From an uncultured Lachnospiraceae bacterium (GTDB lineage: Bacteria > Bacillota > Clostridia > Lachnospirales > Lachnospiraceae), in the NCBI GenBank assembly GCA_947589305.1, contig CANQAP010000003.1, positions 173,772-237,771 of the forward strand: DNA of 64,000 nt, given 5' to 3'. How positions within the stretch are numbered: position 1 is the first letter of the stretch; each line of letters opens with the position of its first letter. Positions 8,573-17,066 of this stretch are shown here, piece after piece. A model generated the notes under the pieces. The model saw nothing but the letters and a program-made list of their open reading frames with translations, did no database searches and was not told the origin of the DNA. The position numbers and the translations under genes were made by a program.

Positions 8573-9945
8573 CTATCCTCCCATATCAGGGATTCAAATG
8601 TCGGTAAATCCGAAAAAGAATGCGTTTCATCTTTTCCGTCATCCTGACATTGGATCGTATAGCTTTTCACCAGACAACCTGTCATTGTCAACGTAATGAC
8701 ATGACTGCCTACCGTCTTATCAAATGTACAAGGGATTGTTCCTTGATATACGCCATCCACATAACAAGAAGCACCGACCGGTTTTTGAATGGTAACGGTG
8801 TTTTTTGTTGTCTCCGCTTCCGTAGAAGTCACCGGTGTATCGTCGTCCGTACCGTGTTCCGTCGCATCGGCATCTTCTTCCGTTGTCCCTGTATTTGTAT
8901 GTTGTTCCGTAGTGCCTGCTGCCGGCGGAGGCGTCGATGTCGTTCCCGTACTGCCGGAATCTTCTTCCGTGGATACCAATTCGATCGTCATGATCTTATA
9001 TGCCGCATCCACCATAATATATCCTTCAACCGTGCGGTATCCCAAGGCGGACACCTGAATCTGGTGCCGACCGTAGACCAGTTCGATCGTCTGACTGGTA
9101 TCGATCGTTTCTCCATCAATGACTACACGCGCGTCTAACGGCGTCAGATCAAAAAACAGACTTCCGACCGGATCCGGTGCGATCTGCAATTCCTTTAAAC
9201 TAACCGTACATTCTTCATCTCTTGTAACCACGACATTTTTATAACCGCTGTGTTCGCCTTTGGTGATCTTTAACTTATAATTGCCCTCCCGCACGGTCAG
9301 CAGCATATCTTCTGTGACCGGTACGATCACATCATATCCGATCTCGATCATACCGCCAATGTATGTATCGTAATCTTCCAACTTGACATATCCATGTCCC
9401 AAATCAACCGTGAGCGAGCAGAGTTTCCCTCCATATCCCCTTGCAGTCAACTGATCTTCTTTGCAAACCTCATTCATCCCGATCAACGTTCCTTCGGATA
9501 CGATGATCAGATCACTCGTATACTTATAATACTGGTTTAGGATCTCCGCCTGCTGGTTGGCGCGGTCAAACTCAAAGCCGGAGATTTCACGCACTTCCCA
9601 CGCATCCGGATTGACAGCGATCTTTAGCAGTTTATGATTGTCCGTATTATATACGATATCCACAATCTGTCCGACCGCCAGCATCGTGCCGGACATGATA
9701 TCATCATATTTATTACGGACATCTACCCCGTTGTTATAGAGCAGGTCATATTGTTGACCGTCCTCGATATCAACAAAGCTCATTGTTCCGGCTTCCAAAT
9801 CCAGACTTTTGATCACTACCGTCTGCTCCTGTGCATTCGCATACGGATCATATGTTTCTGTTGTCGGTTCCGAATTCTGCTGTCCGCAGGCAGTCAGCCC
9901 TAAGAAAAGCAGAAAAAAAATAAACCATATTTTCTTATGTTTCAT
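8566..9945 (-). CDS. Lipoprotein with two PEGA-type domains
   Basis: 459 aa. It has a lipoprotein signal with lipobox GLTAC, a central region of unknown type, and two PEGA-like beta modules. The first begins GSLFFDLTPLDARVVIDGE and contains YGRHQIQVSALGYRTVEGYI; the second begins VGASCYVDGVYQGTIPC and contains VGSHVITLTMTG. They are separated by a Thr/Glu/Asp-rich linker. PEGA modules are extracellular domains of surface proteins, often near peptidoglycan. It stands alone with its own promoter. Confidence 0.82.
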   Translation of the reverse strand: MKHKKIWFIFFLLFLGLTACGQQNSEPTTETYDPYANAQEQTVVIKSLDLEAGTMSFVDIEDGQQYDLLYNNGVDVRNKYDDIMSGTMLAVGQIVDIVYNTDNHKLLKIAVNPDAWEVREISGFEFDRANQQAEILNQYYKYTSDLIIVSEGTLIGMNEVCKEDQLTARGYGGKLCSLTVDLGHGYVKLEDYDTYIGGMIEIGYDVIVPVTEDMLLTVREGNYKLKITKGEHSGYKNVVVTRDEECTVSLKELQIAPDPVGSLFFDLTPLDARVVIDGETIDTSQTIELVYGRHQIQVSALGYRTVEGYIMVDAAYKIMTIELVSTEEDSGSTGTTSTPPPAAGTTEQHTNTGTTEEDADATEHGTDDDTPVTSTEAETTKNTVTIQKPVGASCYVDGVYQGTIPCTFDKTVGSHVITLTMTGCLVKSYTIQCQDDGKDETHSFSDLPTFESLIWEDSY

Positions 9946-9990
9946 GGAATTCTCCTATATATCCTATCATAAGCATTTTGAAGTTTCTTT

Positions 9991-10019
9991 AGTATAGCAT
10001 ACTCCACTATGTTTGTAAA
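9991..10019 (-). promoter_or_regulatory. Promoter of the PEGA lipoprotein gene
   Basis: Reverse-strand TTTACA (10014-10019), 17-bp spacer, TATACT (9991-9996) preceded by TGC, giving an extended -10. It points into the lipoprotein gene about 45 bp away. Confidence 0.65.
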
Positions 10020-11002
10020 TTCAGCGCATAATGCTGCCGGTAAGTTTCCAGCAATTCCCGTTTTAAAGCATCCTGACGGATCACCGTTTTCAGTTTTTCA
10101 AACGTCTTTGGCGGTATCCACGCCTTGTTCATATTATTATATTGATTGGATATTTTCCAAAATTTTTCCGGATACCACAATAAATAATACAAAAATATGT
10201 AATCTTCTTCCGACAGACGGATGATCGCATCGTATGTCTCGATTAACCGAAAAAGTAAATCCGGCTGATACTCGTTCTTTTCCATTGCTTTTCGCAGGAA
10301 CGTGTATAAATCCACCAGTTGATTATCCACCATGAAGCGTTCAAAATTCACGGTAGCGATCGAATCTTTACATATCAGAATATTATGCTGATGATAAGAG
10401 CCGTGGCAGTAATACCAACGATTCCGCATAAGGGATTCCTGCGACTGTTCCAAATGGTCCACCACTTCCAAGCCCTGTTGATAAAACATATCAAAGCAGG
10501 ATACATACAAGTAGTCGAAGTCTGATTTTGTGGGGATCTGCCCCATATAGTTTCGAACCCGTTTCATTTCTTTATTATGCCGCTGGAAGGTATGCAGCGT
10601 TTTGAGTTCTTTTCTTTGTACTTTGGGCTGCACCTGCTGCAATGCCCTGTGTAAATTCGCTAAATTGGTCACCGCCGCCGTCATGTCACCTTCCAAACGG
10701 ATATTACATTCTCTTCCGTCAAAATACTCTTTTAATACGTATGGCGTATGATAACGGTCACAGGTGATCAGTTCTCCGTCACGATTTCTGATATAACGGT
10801 CTATCTCATGATATCCTGCCTGATAGAGTTCTTCTTTTAATTGAGCCTCTTGTTCTAACCGGCTTTCAGAGGTTCCTAATGGCTGTAACACCCGCATACC
10901 TTTGTCCGTTCGGAGAATTGTGATTCCACGCCCCTTGTACATACTTGCGATGTTCATATCATAGCATTCCCATACTTCAGACAACTTCTCAGACAAAATC
11001 AT
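10007..11002 (-). CDS. CotS-family spore coat protein, probable pseudokinase
   Basis: 331 aa. It has the aminoglycoside-phosphotransferase-like fold of the CotS/CotI/YutH spore coat group (GRGITILRTDKGMRVLQPL, CDRYHTPYVLKEYFDGRECN, ANLHRALQ). The catalytic loop expected as HGDxxxxN reads HGSYHQHN, and the following metal-binding IDFE reads VNFE. Both usual Asp positions are therefore changed and phosphotransfer is doubtful. It lies 58 bp downstream of cca, probably in the same transcript, with an 11-bp hairpin ending right at the ATG. Confidence 0.8.
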   Translation of the reverse strand: MILSEKLSEVWECYDMNIASMYKGRGITILRTDKGMRVLQPLGTSESRLEQEAQLKEELYQAGYHEIDRYIRNRDGELITCDRYHTPYVLKEYFDGRECNIRLEGDMTAAVTNLANLHRALQQVQPKVQRKELKTLHTFQRHNKEMKRVRNYMGQIPTKSDFDYLYVSCFDMFYQQGLEVVDHLEQSQESLMRNRWYYCHGSYHQHNILICKDSIATVNFERFMVDNQLVDLYTFLRKAMEKNEYQPDLLFRLIETYDAIIRLSEEDYIFLYYLLWYPEKFWKISNQYNNMNKAWIPPKTFEKLKTVIRQDALKRELLETYRQHYALNLQT

Positions 11003-11040
11003 CCCCCCATAAGCCTTTCTACGTTCTATCTTATGAGGGG
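11003..11040 (-). promoter_or_regulatory. Hairpin abutting the cotS-like start codon
   Basis: In the transcript CCCCTCATAAG (11030-11040) pairs over 11 bp with CTTATGGGGGG (11003-11013). The 16-nt loop holds AAAGG, the only plausible ribosome-binding sequence, and the stem ends at the base before the ATG. It may limit translation of the coat gene relative to cca. Confidence 0.5.
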
Positions 11041-11060
11041 ATATACCATTTCATTCCTTG

Positions 11061-12413
11061 TTATTCTGTTTTATTCTGAAGGTAATCCTGTACCGCTAAA
11101 CGCTCCAATTCCTCTTTTGTATTCTTCTCCGGACAATCTAAGACCTGCTCTAATAGATCATTCAAAACCTTTCCCATCTCCGGTCCAGCCGGAATGCCTA
11201 ACTCCATCAGACGCTTCCCGTCTATACGTAATTCTTTGACGGAAAGACACTCGCCGTCTTCCTGTATTTCCCGCCACATTTGGGACATTCTGTTCCACTC
11301 CTGCAATTTCTCTTCCCGTCTGTAGCCGCTCTGTCCCAAGATATCCGCGCGGCGAAGCCTGCTATAATCTTCAAATAGATCCGGTCCCATATGATGTAAC
11401 GCTTTGCGGAATGCCCGCTTTGAAAGATTTCCCTGCAAACCGAAATCATGCCATTCCACCAGCCGCTCCACACGATGAACCGTTTCATTATCTAGTTTCA
11501 TACGACGCAGCACCGCATGCGCCATTTCTTTTCCCTTCGCCGGATGCCCGTAAAAATGATCCGCCCCCTCTGCATCCGTCGTCCGGCACAGCGGCTTCGC
11601 AACGTCATGCAAGAGTGCCGCCCAACGCAGAACCGGCTTCGGATCCACATGTTTCATCACTTCTATCGTATGACGCCCTACATCATAGCAATGATGCTCC
11701 GTATGCTGAGGCGTCTCCATCATGGCATCAAATTCCGGCAACACCACCTGCGTGATCCCCAATTCATAGGCTTCGATCAATTTTTCCGGATGATCGGAGG
11801 TAATCAGTTTTGTCAGTTCTGCCTGTATGCGTTCCGCGCTGATCGCGCGCAAAGATTCCGCCTGCTCCCTGATCGCCCGCCGGGTATCCTCTGCGATCAC
11901 AAAATCCCGCTGCGCGGCAAAACGTACCGCCCGCAGCATGCGCAACGCATCCTCCTGAAACCGCTCCCGCGCCGTCCCGACGCACCGAATGACACCCCGT
12001 TGTAAATCCTCCATCCCATGAAAGATATCGATCATTCCCTCCGCGTCATTGTATGCCATGGCATTCATCGTGAAATCCCTGCGTCGCAGATCTTCCGATA
12101 GGCTGGCGGTAAACGTCACGTCCTTTGGTCGCCTGTGATCCACATATACGCCGTCGATCCGATACGTCGTCACCTCAAAACCGACCTTGCCGATCATCAC
12201 CGTTACGGTTCCGTGTGCGATTCCGGTGTCTACCGTCCGGCGAAACAATGCCTTTACCTGTTTGGGCGTGGCGGAGGTTGTAATATCCCAATCTTCAGGC
12301 GTCCTTCCCAACAGACTGTCTCTGACACAACCGCCGACGATATACGCTTCGTATCCATGTCCGGTCAATGTATTTATAATGTATTTCGCCTCTTCCGGCA
12401 TCCAAACCTTCAT
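11061..12413 (-). CDS. cca: CCA-adding tRNA nucleotidyltransferase with HD domain
   Basis: About 450 aa. The class II nucleotidyltransferase head is clear (YIVGGCVRDSLLGRTPEDWD, then TTSATPKQVKALF, RRPKDVTFTASLSEDLRRRD and FTMNAMAY), followed by the RNA-binding neck and an HD domain (RWAALLHDVAKP, VEWHDF). It adds or repairs the 3' CCA of tRNAs. The ATG at 12413 has GGAG nine bases upstream; a GTG at 12428 and an ATG at 12422 are in-frame alternatives. It lies upstream of the CotS-like gene and just downstream of the sensor-GGDEF gene. Confidence 0.94.
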   Translation of the reverse strand: MKVWMPEEAKYIINTLTGHGYEAYIVGGCVRDSLLGRTPEDWDITTSATPKQVKALFRRTVDTGIAHGTVTVMIGKVGFEVTTYRIDGVYVDHRRPKDVTFTASLSEDLRRRDFTMNAMAYNDAEGMIDIFHGMEDLQRGVIRCVGTARERFQEDALRMLRAVRFAAQRDFVIAEDTRRAIREQAESLRAISAERIQAELTKLITSDHPEKLIEAYELGITQVVLPEFDAMMETPQHTEHHCYDVGRHTIEVMKHVDPKPVLRWAALLHDVAKPLCRTTDAEGADHFYGHPAKGKEMAHAVLRRMKLDNETVHRVERLVEWHDFGLQGNLSKRAFRKALHHMGPDLFEDYSRLRRADILGQSGYRREEKLQEWNRMSQMWREIQEDGECLSVKELRIDGKRLMELGIPAGPEMGKVLNDLLEQVLDCPEKNTKEELERLAVQDYLQNKTE

Positions 12414-12472
12414 ACCATTCATCTCCACGTTCCGAACCGTTTCCTGAACGGAATGCCCCGGTATTTCGGGGA

Positions 12473-14419
12473 TTATTTTCGATCCGGCTTTATGATCTCT
12501 TTGCTCCGCAGCTTCTTTGCCTCATACAGATCATCATCCGCGTTATCCAGAAATGCAGCCAACTGCCCGTCCGGCATAAAACTCTGTGTATATCCCCCGA
12601 TCGTCATTCTGATATAATATGGTTTCTCGCAGGCGGCGTTAAACATCTCCATATGGTCGGATACCTGTTGCCGGAGCATTTTCATATTCACCGGCTCTTC
12701 CCGAATGGCAAGGATCGCAAATTCATCCCCGCCGATCCTTGCAATCACATCTTCTTTCTCAAAAATATCACCCAGCATTTTTGCAATGGACTGTAAGGCA
12801 AAATCACCTTCCCGGTGTCCGAACCGGTCATTGACAATCTTTAAGTTATCCATATCCGCATATACCGTCAGGATATATTTTCCCTGATTATCATTATCCT
12901 GCAGAACCTCCTCTGCTTTCCACTCAAAGCCCCGCCGGTTCAGCAAACCGGTCAGCATATCCCGCTTCGAAACGGTATCTAACTGGATATTGTTCTGTTT
13001 TAACTGTTGCAGGCTTTCTTCCAGTTGTTTCTGAGTTTCCTCCTGAACCTGCATCAGACGGAGCATACGGACAGCGGCACCCATCTGGTATGCAATCGCT
13101 TCCATATGAAAATACTTATCAAACGGTACTTCCATTAAGATCAGCCCATGCTGTGTATCTGTGGAAAACAGATCCATCAGCACCATCGTATAACGACGGT
13201 TCCTTGGCATATATCTATGATGATACAGCTTTTCGATCGGATACCGCTGGCTATGTCTCGGAATGGATGAAATCTTTCCGTCCCGCAAACACGCCTTTAA
13301 AAGAATTTCTTTCGGCGGCACCCATGTTTCCTCCGGCAAGTGCAGAGTCGCCTCCGGAAACAGGTACAGATAACATGTCTGAATGCCCAACGCTTCCAGT
13401 CCGTCTAAGAGCTTTGTATAGTTCTGATCGACATATTTATCAAAGCTGAACATATTACTGGAAATCAGATTGGCTGCCCGGCTCTCTCTTAGAATCCGTT
13501 CGATCGACGCGTCAAACAACGGCTTCATAGTCTCCGGCATCTGTCCGGTTCCCCCTGCCGAAGCTCTCGGGATAAACTGCACCTTCACATCATGATCCAT
13601 CGGTTGGTGAGTCTTTAGTTTTTGTACTCCTCCGAGTACCGCCTGTCGTCCCAGATTACTTGCGTCTGCCCGTACGGTAGCCAGTGGAGGATCCATTTTG
13701 TAAGCATACGACAGATCATCAAAGCCAACTACTGCAATATCTTCTCCGATACGGAGATTCCTCTGTTTTAAAACTTCATATACGCAGTACGCCACCTCAT
13801 CATCCACACATACAATGGCGTCGATATCCGGGTTGTGATCCAAAAGGGCATTTACCGGTCCCTCACTCCATCGCGTCATATTACAATGCTCAATCAATTC
13901 TTCCCGCACCGGTATCCCGTGTTCCTGAAGCGTCTGCCGATAGCTTTCTTCCCGCTCTCTGGCATCTTCATTTTCCTGATACCCTGCGAGGCAGCCGATA
14001 TGCTTCCGTCCGTGTTTGATCAAATACTCTACCGAATCTTTCACTCCGGCAGCATTATCGTAAATGACATATTCATATCCATCCTCATGCGACGCAAGCG
14101 TAATAATGGGGATATCGCTAAAGTAATCCAAAAAGGCTCTTCTTCGTTTGATTGTGGAAGAATAACCGATCGACCCGATCGCTATGATCAGCAGATCCAG
14201 TTCTTCCGGAAACACATACGTAAATAATGTATTATGCTGATATTCAAATTTAATATCGTTCGTATTCTGAAATTCCCGGTCAAAATATTTTCCGGGAAAG
14301 ACAATCAGGTTCACATCCGCTTCTTCTGCCGCGATCATGGCTCCTTTATAGACATCCCGACTGAAATCATCTGCGATATCACCCACAAACAAACCAATAT
14401 TTAATCTTTTTTCACTCAT
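12473..14419 (-). CDS. Cytoplasmic LacI/PBP-like ligand sensor fused to GGDEF
   Basis: 648 aa from the ATG at 14419 (AGGGAG upstream; the longer frame to 14566 overlaps the esterase gene). Residues 1-290 form a type 1 periplasmic-binding fold as in LacI-family effector domains (LNIGLFVGDIADDFSRDVYK, DAIVCVDDEVAYCVYEVLK, GEDIAVVGFDDLSYAYKMDP). There is no HTH and no signal peptide. A GAF-like region and coiled coil (EETQKQLEESLQQLKQNN) lead to a GGDEF domain (DMLTGLLNRRGF, ARIGGDEFAIL) with an intact active site. Predicted role: intracellular ligand-controlled c-di-GMP synthesis. It lies 32 bp downstream of the sialate O-acetylesterase gene in one operon. Confidence 0.88.
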   Translation of the reverse strand: MSEKRLNIGLFVGDIADDFSRDVYKGAMIAAEEADVNLIVFPGKYFDREFQNTNDIKFEYQHNTLFTYVFPEELDLLIIAIGSIGYSSTIKRRRAFLDYFSDIPIITLASHEDGYEYVIYDNAAGVKDSVEYLIKHGRKHIGCLAGYQENEDAREREESYRQTLQEHGIPVREELIEHCNMTRWSEGPVNALLDHNPDIDAIVCVDDEVAYCVYEVLKQRNLRIGEDIAVVGFDDLSYAYKMDPPLATVRADASNLGRQAVLGGVQKLKTHQPMDHDVKVQFIPRASAGGTGQMPETMKPLFDASIERILRESRAANLISSNMFSFDKYVDQNYTKLLDGLEALGIQTCYLYLFPEATLHLPEETWVPPKEILLKACLRDGKISSIPRHSQRYPIEKLYHHRYMPRNRRYTMVLMDLFSTDTQHGLILMEVPFDKYFHMEAIAYQMGAAVRMLRLMQVQEETQKQLEESLQQLKQNNIQLDTVSKRDMLTGLLNRRGFEWKAEEVLQDNDNQGKYILTVYADMDNLKIVNDRFGHREGDFALQSIAKMLGDIFEKEDVIARIGGDEFAILAIREEPVNMKMLRQQVSDHMEMFNAACEKPYYIRMTIGGYTQSFMPDGQLAAFLDNADDDLYEAKKLRSKEIIKPDRK

Positions 14420-14451
14420 AACCGCTCCCTTTATAAATAACCAGATACTGT

Positions 14452-15960
14452 TTACAGTGTAACACGGAATGGTGCCACAGGCAATTCGTTGTTGCCATAT
14501 AAAGTGACGATCCCGTAATTGGTCCACGCGTATCGCACAGCCACCGGCAGCGGCACTTCCTGACAAACCACCGCCACCTCATTTGGAGAATGAATGCCTG
14601 CATCTGCCGGATGATACTGACCGTCTTCCCCTGCCAGTTCAAACAGCGTGATTTTTTCTCCACGGACCGATAATTGTTCGCAGTCAAAGGCAACGATCAC
14701 CGTCTGACCTTCCCGGCGGACGGTCTGCACCGACGGAGAATCCACATGCTGAGCCAATCCATATACATGTCCTAAGCATTGCAATGCCAACCGCCAACCC
14801 ACGGTCTGTTTATCCGTCGGATGAATGTTGTCCAATTCTCCACAGTCAATCAGCACCGTCAGATAGGTATTCGGCATCTGCCGCGCGGTCAACATCTGCT
14901 GTTCCCGCAGCACCGCCCAGCACCGGTCATCCACGGCTCCTGATTCGATAAACATCGGCAACTGATGTATGATAAACGGAGCCGATTCGTCCTCCCATTT
15001 TCTTCGCCACAATTCGATCAGACATTTCATCAAAACGCCGTAGCTTTCCGCCTTATAAGTATCCTCTTCTCCCTGATAATACCAAAATCCTTTTACCGTA
15101 TACGGGATCACTCGCTCCATCATCGCCTGATACGGATTTCCGGGACGATATTCCGACGTCGGACCGGCAGGCGGCGGCCAAGGAGCAGGACCCAAGCAGG
15201 CATTCAGCTCTTCGGCGGAGATATCCGGATTTTTTTGTTTCTCCCGCTGCGTTGCCGCATCCCGTTCTTCCCATGCGCGCTGGAACTGTGCCAGTTCCGC
15301 TTCATACTGTTCCTGCGTTTTTCCCGCGATGGAAGCATCATATGCCTCTACATACCCGCGTGTTTCCGGCGTACTCATCAACGTGTCACGATCCATCCAG
15401 CAGGTTGCCGAAGTCCCGCCGATATAGCAGTCGATCACTCCGATCGCCACGCCCAGTTCCTGATGTAATTTACGCGCGGCAAAATAGGCAACGGCAGATA
15501 CGTCCCTGACTGCATCCGATTGACAGATCCGCCACTGGGACCGTAGCTGCTGTTTCATGACTTCATCTGTGAGCTTACCCGTTTTCACCACGTTGTAAAA
15601 ACGAATCCCCTGATAATTCGCATGCTTTAACTCCTCCTGCGCATTGTCGCAGTTTTGCAGCTCCAGTTCCATATTGGACTGTCCGCCGGCAAACCATACC
15701 TCACCGATCATGACATCCTGAAACATAACGCTCTGTTCTCCACAGGATACCGTCATCCGGTACGGTCCTCCCGCCGGCATCGGTGCCAGACGCACTTTCC
15801 ATGTTCCGTTTTTTGCCGTCGTTTCCATATGCGTGTTATCGATCATAACGGTAACCGCCGCATCTTCCGGAGCCTCTCCCCAAATCACTACCGGTTTGTC
15901 TCTCTGCAAAACCATATGGTCGCTAAACATCGGCGATACCCGAAATAAACCCTTCTCCAT
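14452..15960 (-). CDS. Sialate O-acetylesterase family protein
   Basis: 502 aa from the ATG at 15960, which has AGGAGG six bases upstream. The SGNH-hydrolase signature FAGGQSNMELEL carries the nucleophile Ser, and IHPTDKQTVGWRLA supplies the catalytic Asp-x-x-His region near 370-385. There is an N-terminal beta region (SPMFSDHMVLQRDKPVVIWG) and no signal peptide, so it should act in the cytoplasm on imported O-acetylated sugars. It is the first gene of an operon with the sensor-GGDEF protein and is divergent from bile salt hydrolase. Confidence 0.9.
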   Translation of the reverse strand: MEKGLFRVSPMFSDHMVLQRDKPVVIWGEAPEDAAVTVMIDNTHMETTAKNGTWKVRLAPMPAGGPYRMTVSCGEQSVMFQDVMIGEVWFAGGQSNMELELQNCDNAQEELKHANYQGIRFYNVVKTGKLTDEVMKQQLRSQWRICQSDAVRDVSAVAYFAARKLHQELGVAIGVIDCYIGGTSATCWMDRDTLMSTPETRGYVEAYDASIAGKTQEQYEAELAQFQRAWEERDAATQREKQKNPDISAEELNACLGPAPWPPPAGPTSEYRPGNPYQAMMERVIPYTVKGFWYYQGEEDTYKAESYGVLMKCLIELWRRKWEDESAPFIIHQLPMFIESGAVDDRCWAVLREQQMLTARQMPNTYLTVLIDCGELDNIHPTDKQTVGWRLALQCLGHVYGLAQHVDSPSVQTVRREGQTVIVAFDCEQLSVRGEKITLFELAGEDGQYHPADAGIHSPNEVAVVCQEVPLPVAVRYAWTNYGIVTLYGNNELPVAPFRVTL

Positions 15961-15996
15961 AATCATCCTCCTGCAATACAGAAATATCTGTCTTCT

Positions 15997-16025
15997 ATAA
16001 TACCTGTTCTTTTTAATACTTTCAA
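15997..16025 (-). promoter_or_regulatory. Promoter of esterase / sensor-GGDEF operon
   Basis: Reverse-strand TTGAAA (16020-16025), 17-bp spacer, TATTAT (15997-16002). The -35 hexamer is embedded in the palindrome at 16019-16035, so a protein bound there would block polymerase. Confidence 0.65.
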
Positions 16026-16035
16026 TCATTGAAAG
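16019..16035. promoter_or_regulatory. Perfect 17-bp palindrome between esterase and bile salt hydrolase genes
   Basis: CTTTCAATCATTGAAAG is an exact 8-1-8 palindrome in the 134-bp divergent intergenic region, overlapping the -35 of the leftward promoter and about 60 bp upstream of the rightward gene. This is a typical operator layout; the binding regulator is not encoded next to it. Confidence 0.6.
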
Positions 16036-16094
16036 ATGGTTTTTTACTAAATTTTGGGATATACTAGCAGTATCATATCAAGGAGGTAATCATT

Positions 16095-17066
16095 ATGTGT
16101 ACTGCAATTTCATATGCTACAAAGCATCATTACTTCGGAAGGAATATGGACTTTGAGTATTCCTATCAGGAAACCGTTACCATCACTCCCCAGAAATATC
16201 CGTTTTCCTTTCGCTGTACGGGAACCATGGACACCCATTATGCCATGATCGGCATGGCATATATATCCGATGCTTATCCGCTCTATTACGATGCGACCAA
16301 TGAAAAAGGTCTCAGTATGGCGGGCTTAAATTTTCCGGATCATGCAGATTATAAGCCCGAAGCATCTGACAAAGATAACATCGCGCCGTTTGAGTTCATC
16401 CCGTGGATCTTAGGGCAATGCGCCAATGTAGAGGAAGCACGAAAATTACTCACGCGTATCAATCTCGTAAATATCTCCTTCAGCAAAGAACTTCCGCTTT
16501 CTCCGCTGCATTGGATCATATCCGACCGCACGGCATCGATCGTGGTGGAGTCGGTAAAAGAAGGCTTATTTGTCTATGACAATCCGATCCACGTACTGAC
16601 AAACAATCCTCCGTTTCCATATCATCTCTATCATTTATGCGATTACATGGGAGCATCGCGGGAAGCTGCCGTCAACCGCTTTTGTGAAACGCTTCCGCTC
16701 AAGCCATACAGTCGGGGAATGGGCGCCTTTGGATTGCCCGGCGATCTGTCCTCCGCATCCCGTTTTGTCAAGGCGGCATTCGGATTGCTGAACTCCGTGG
16801 CAGGAGAAACCGAAGCGGAAAGCATCAGTCAGTTTTTCCATATTTTGCAGTCGGTTGCCCAGCCGCGTGGCAGCGTGCAAATCGGCGACTCCTTTGAGAT
16901 CACCATCTATTCATCCTGCTGCAATACGGATTTAGGCATTTACTACTATACAACCTATGAAAATCAGCAGATTTCCGGAGTCGATATGAATCGGGAGAAT
17001 TTAGACGGTTCCTCCCTGATCGCTTATCCGCTCATTTCCCAACAGCAGATCCGGATGCAAAATTAG
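16095..17066 (+). CDS. bsh: Bile salt hydrolase / choloylglycine hydrolase
   Basis: 323 aa, the expected length. The Ntn-hydrolase nucleophile Cys2 follows the initiator Met (MCTAI), exposed by Met removal. Other family features are GRNMDFEYSY (Arg and Asp of the active site), ATNEKGLSMAGLNFP, LTNNPPFPYHL and the SASRFVKAAF Arg near the C-terminal third. These fit bile salt hydrolase better than penicillin V acylase, though the two are close. It deconjugates glyco- and tauro-bile salts in the cytoplasm, a gut-adaptation trait. AAGGAGG precedes the start. Its stop overlaps the convergent MATE gene by 4 bp. Confidence 0.9.
   Translation: MCTAISYATKHHYFGRNMDFEYSYQETVTITPQKYPFSFRCTGTMDTHYAMIGMAYISDAYPLYYDATNEKGLSMAGLNFPDHADYKPEASDKDNIAPFEFIPWILGQCANVEEARKLLTRINLVNISFSKELPLSPLHWIISDRTASIVVESVKEGLFVYDNPIHVLTNNPPFPYHLYHLCDYMGASREAAVNRFCETLPLKPYSRGMGAFGLPGDLSSASRFVKAAFGLLNSVAGETEAESISQFFHILQSVAQPRGSVQIGDSFEITIYSSCCNTDLGIYYYTTYENQQISGVDMNRENLDGSSLIAYPLISQQQIRMQN

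Noticed and set aside
14412..14693. Upstream extension of the sensor-GGDEF protein to 14566 and a nearby small frame
   Set aside because: They overlap the esterase coding region and lack a ribosome-binding site; AGGGAG marks the start at 14419.
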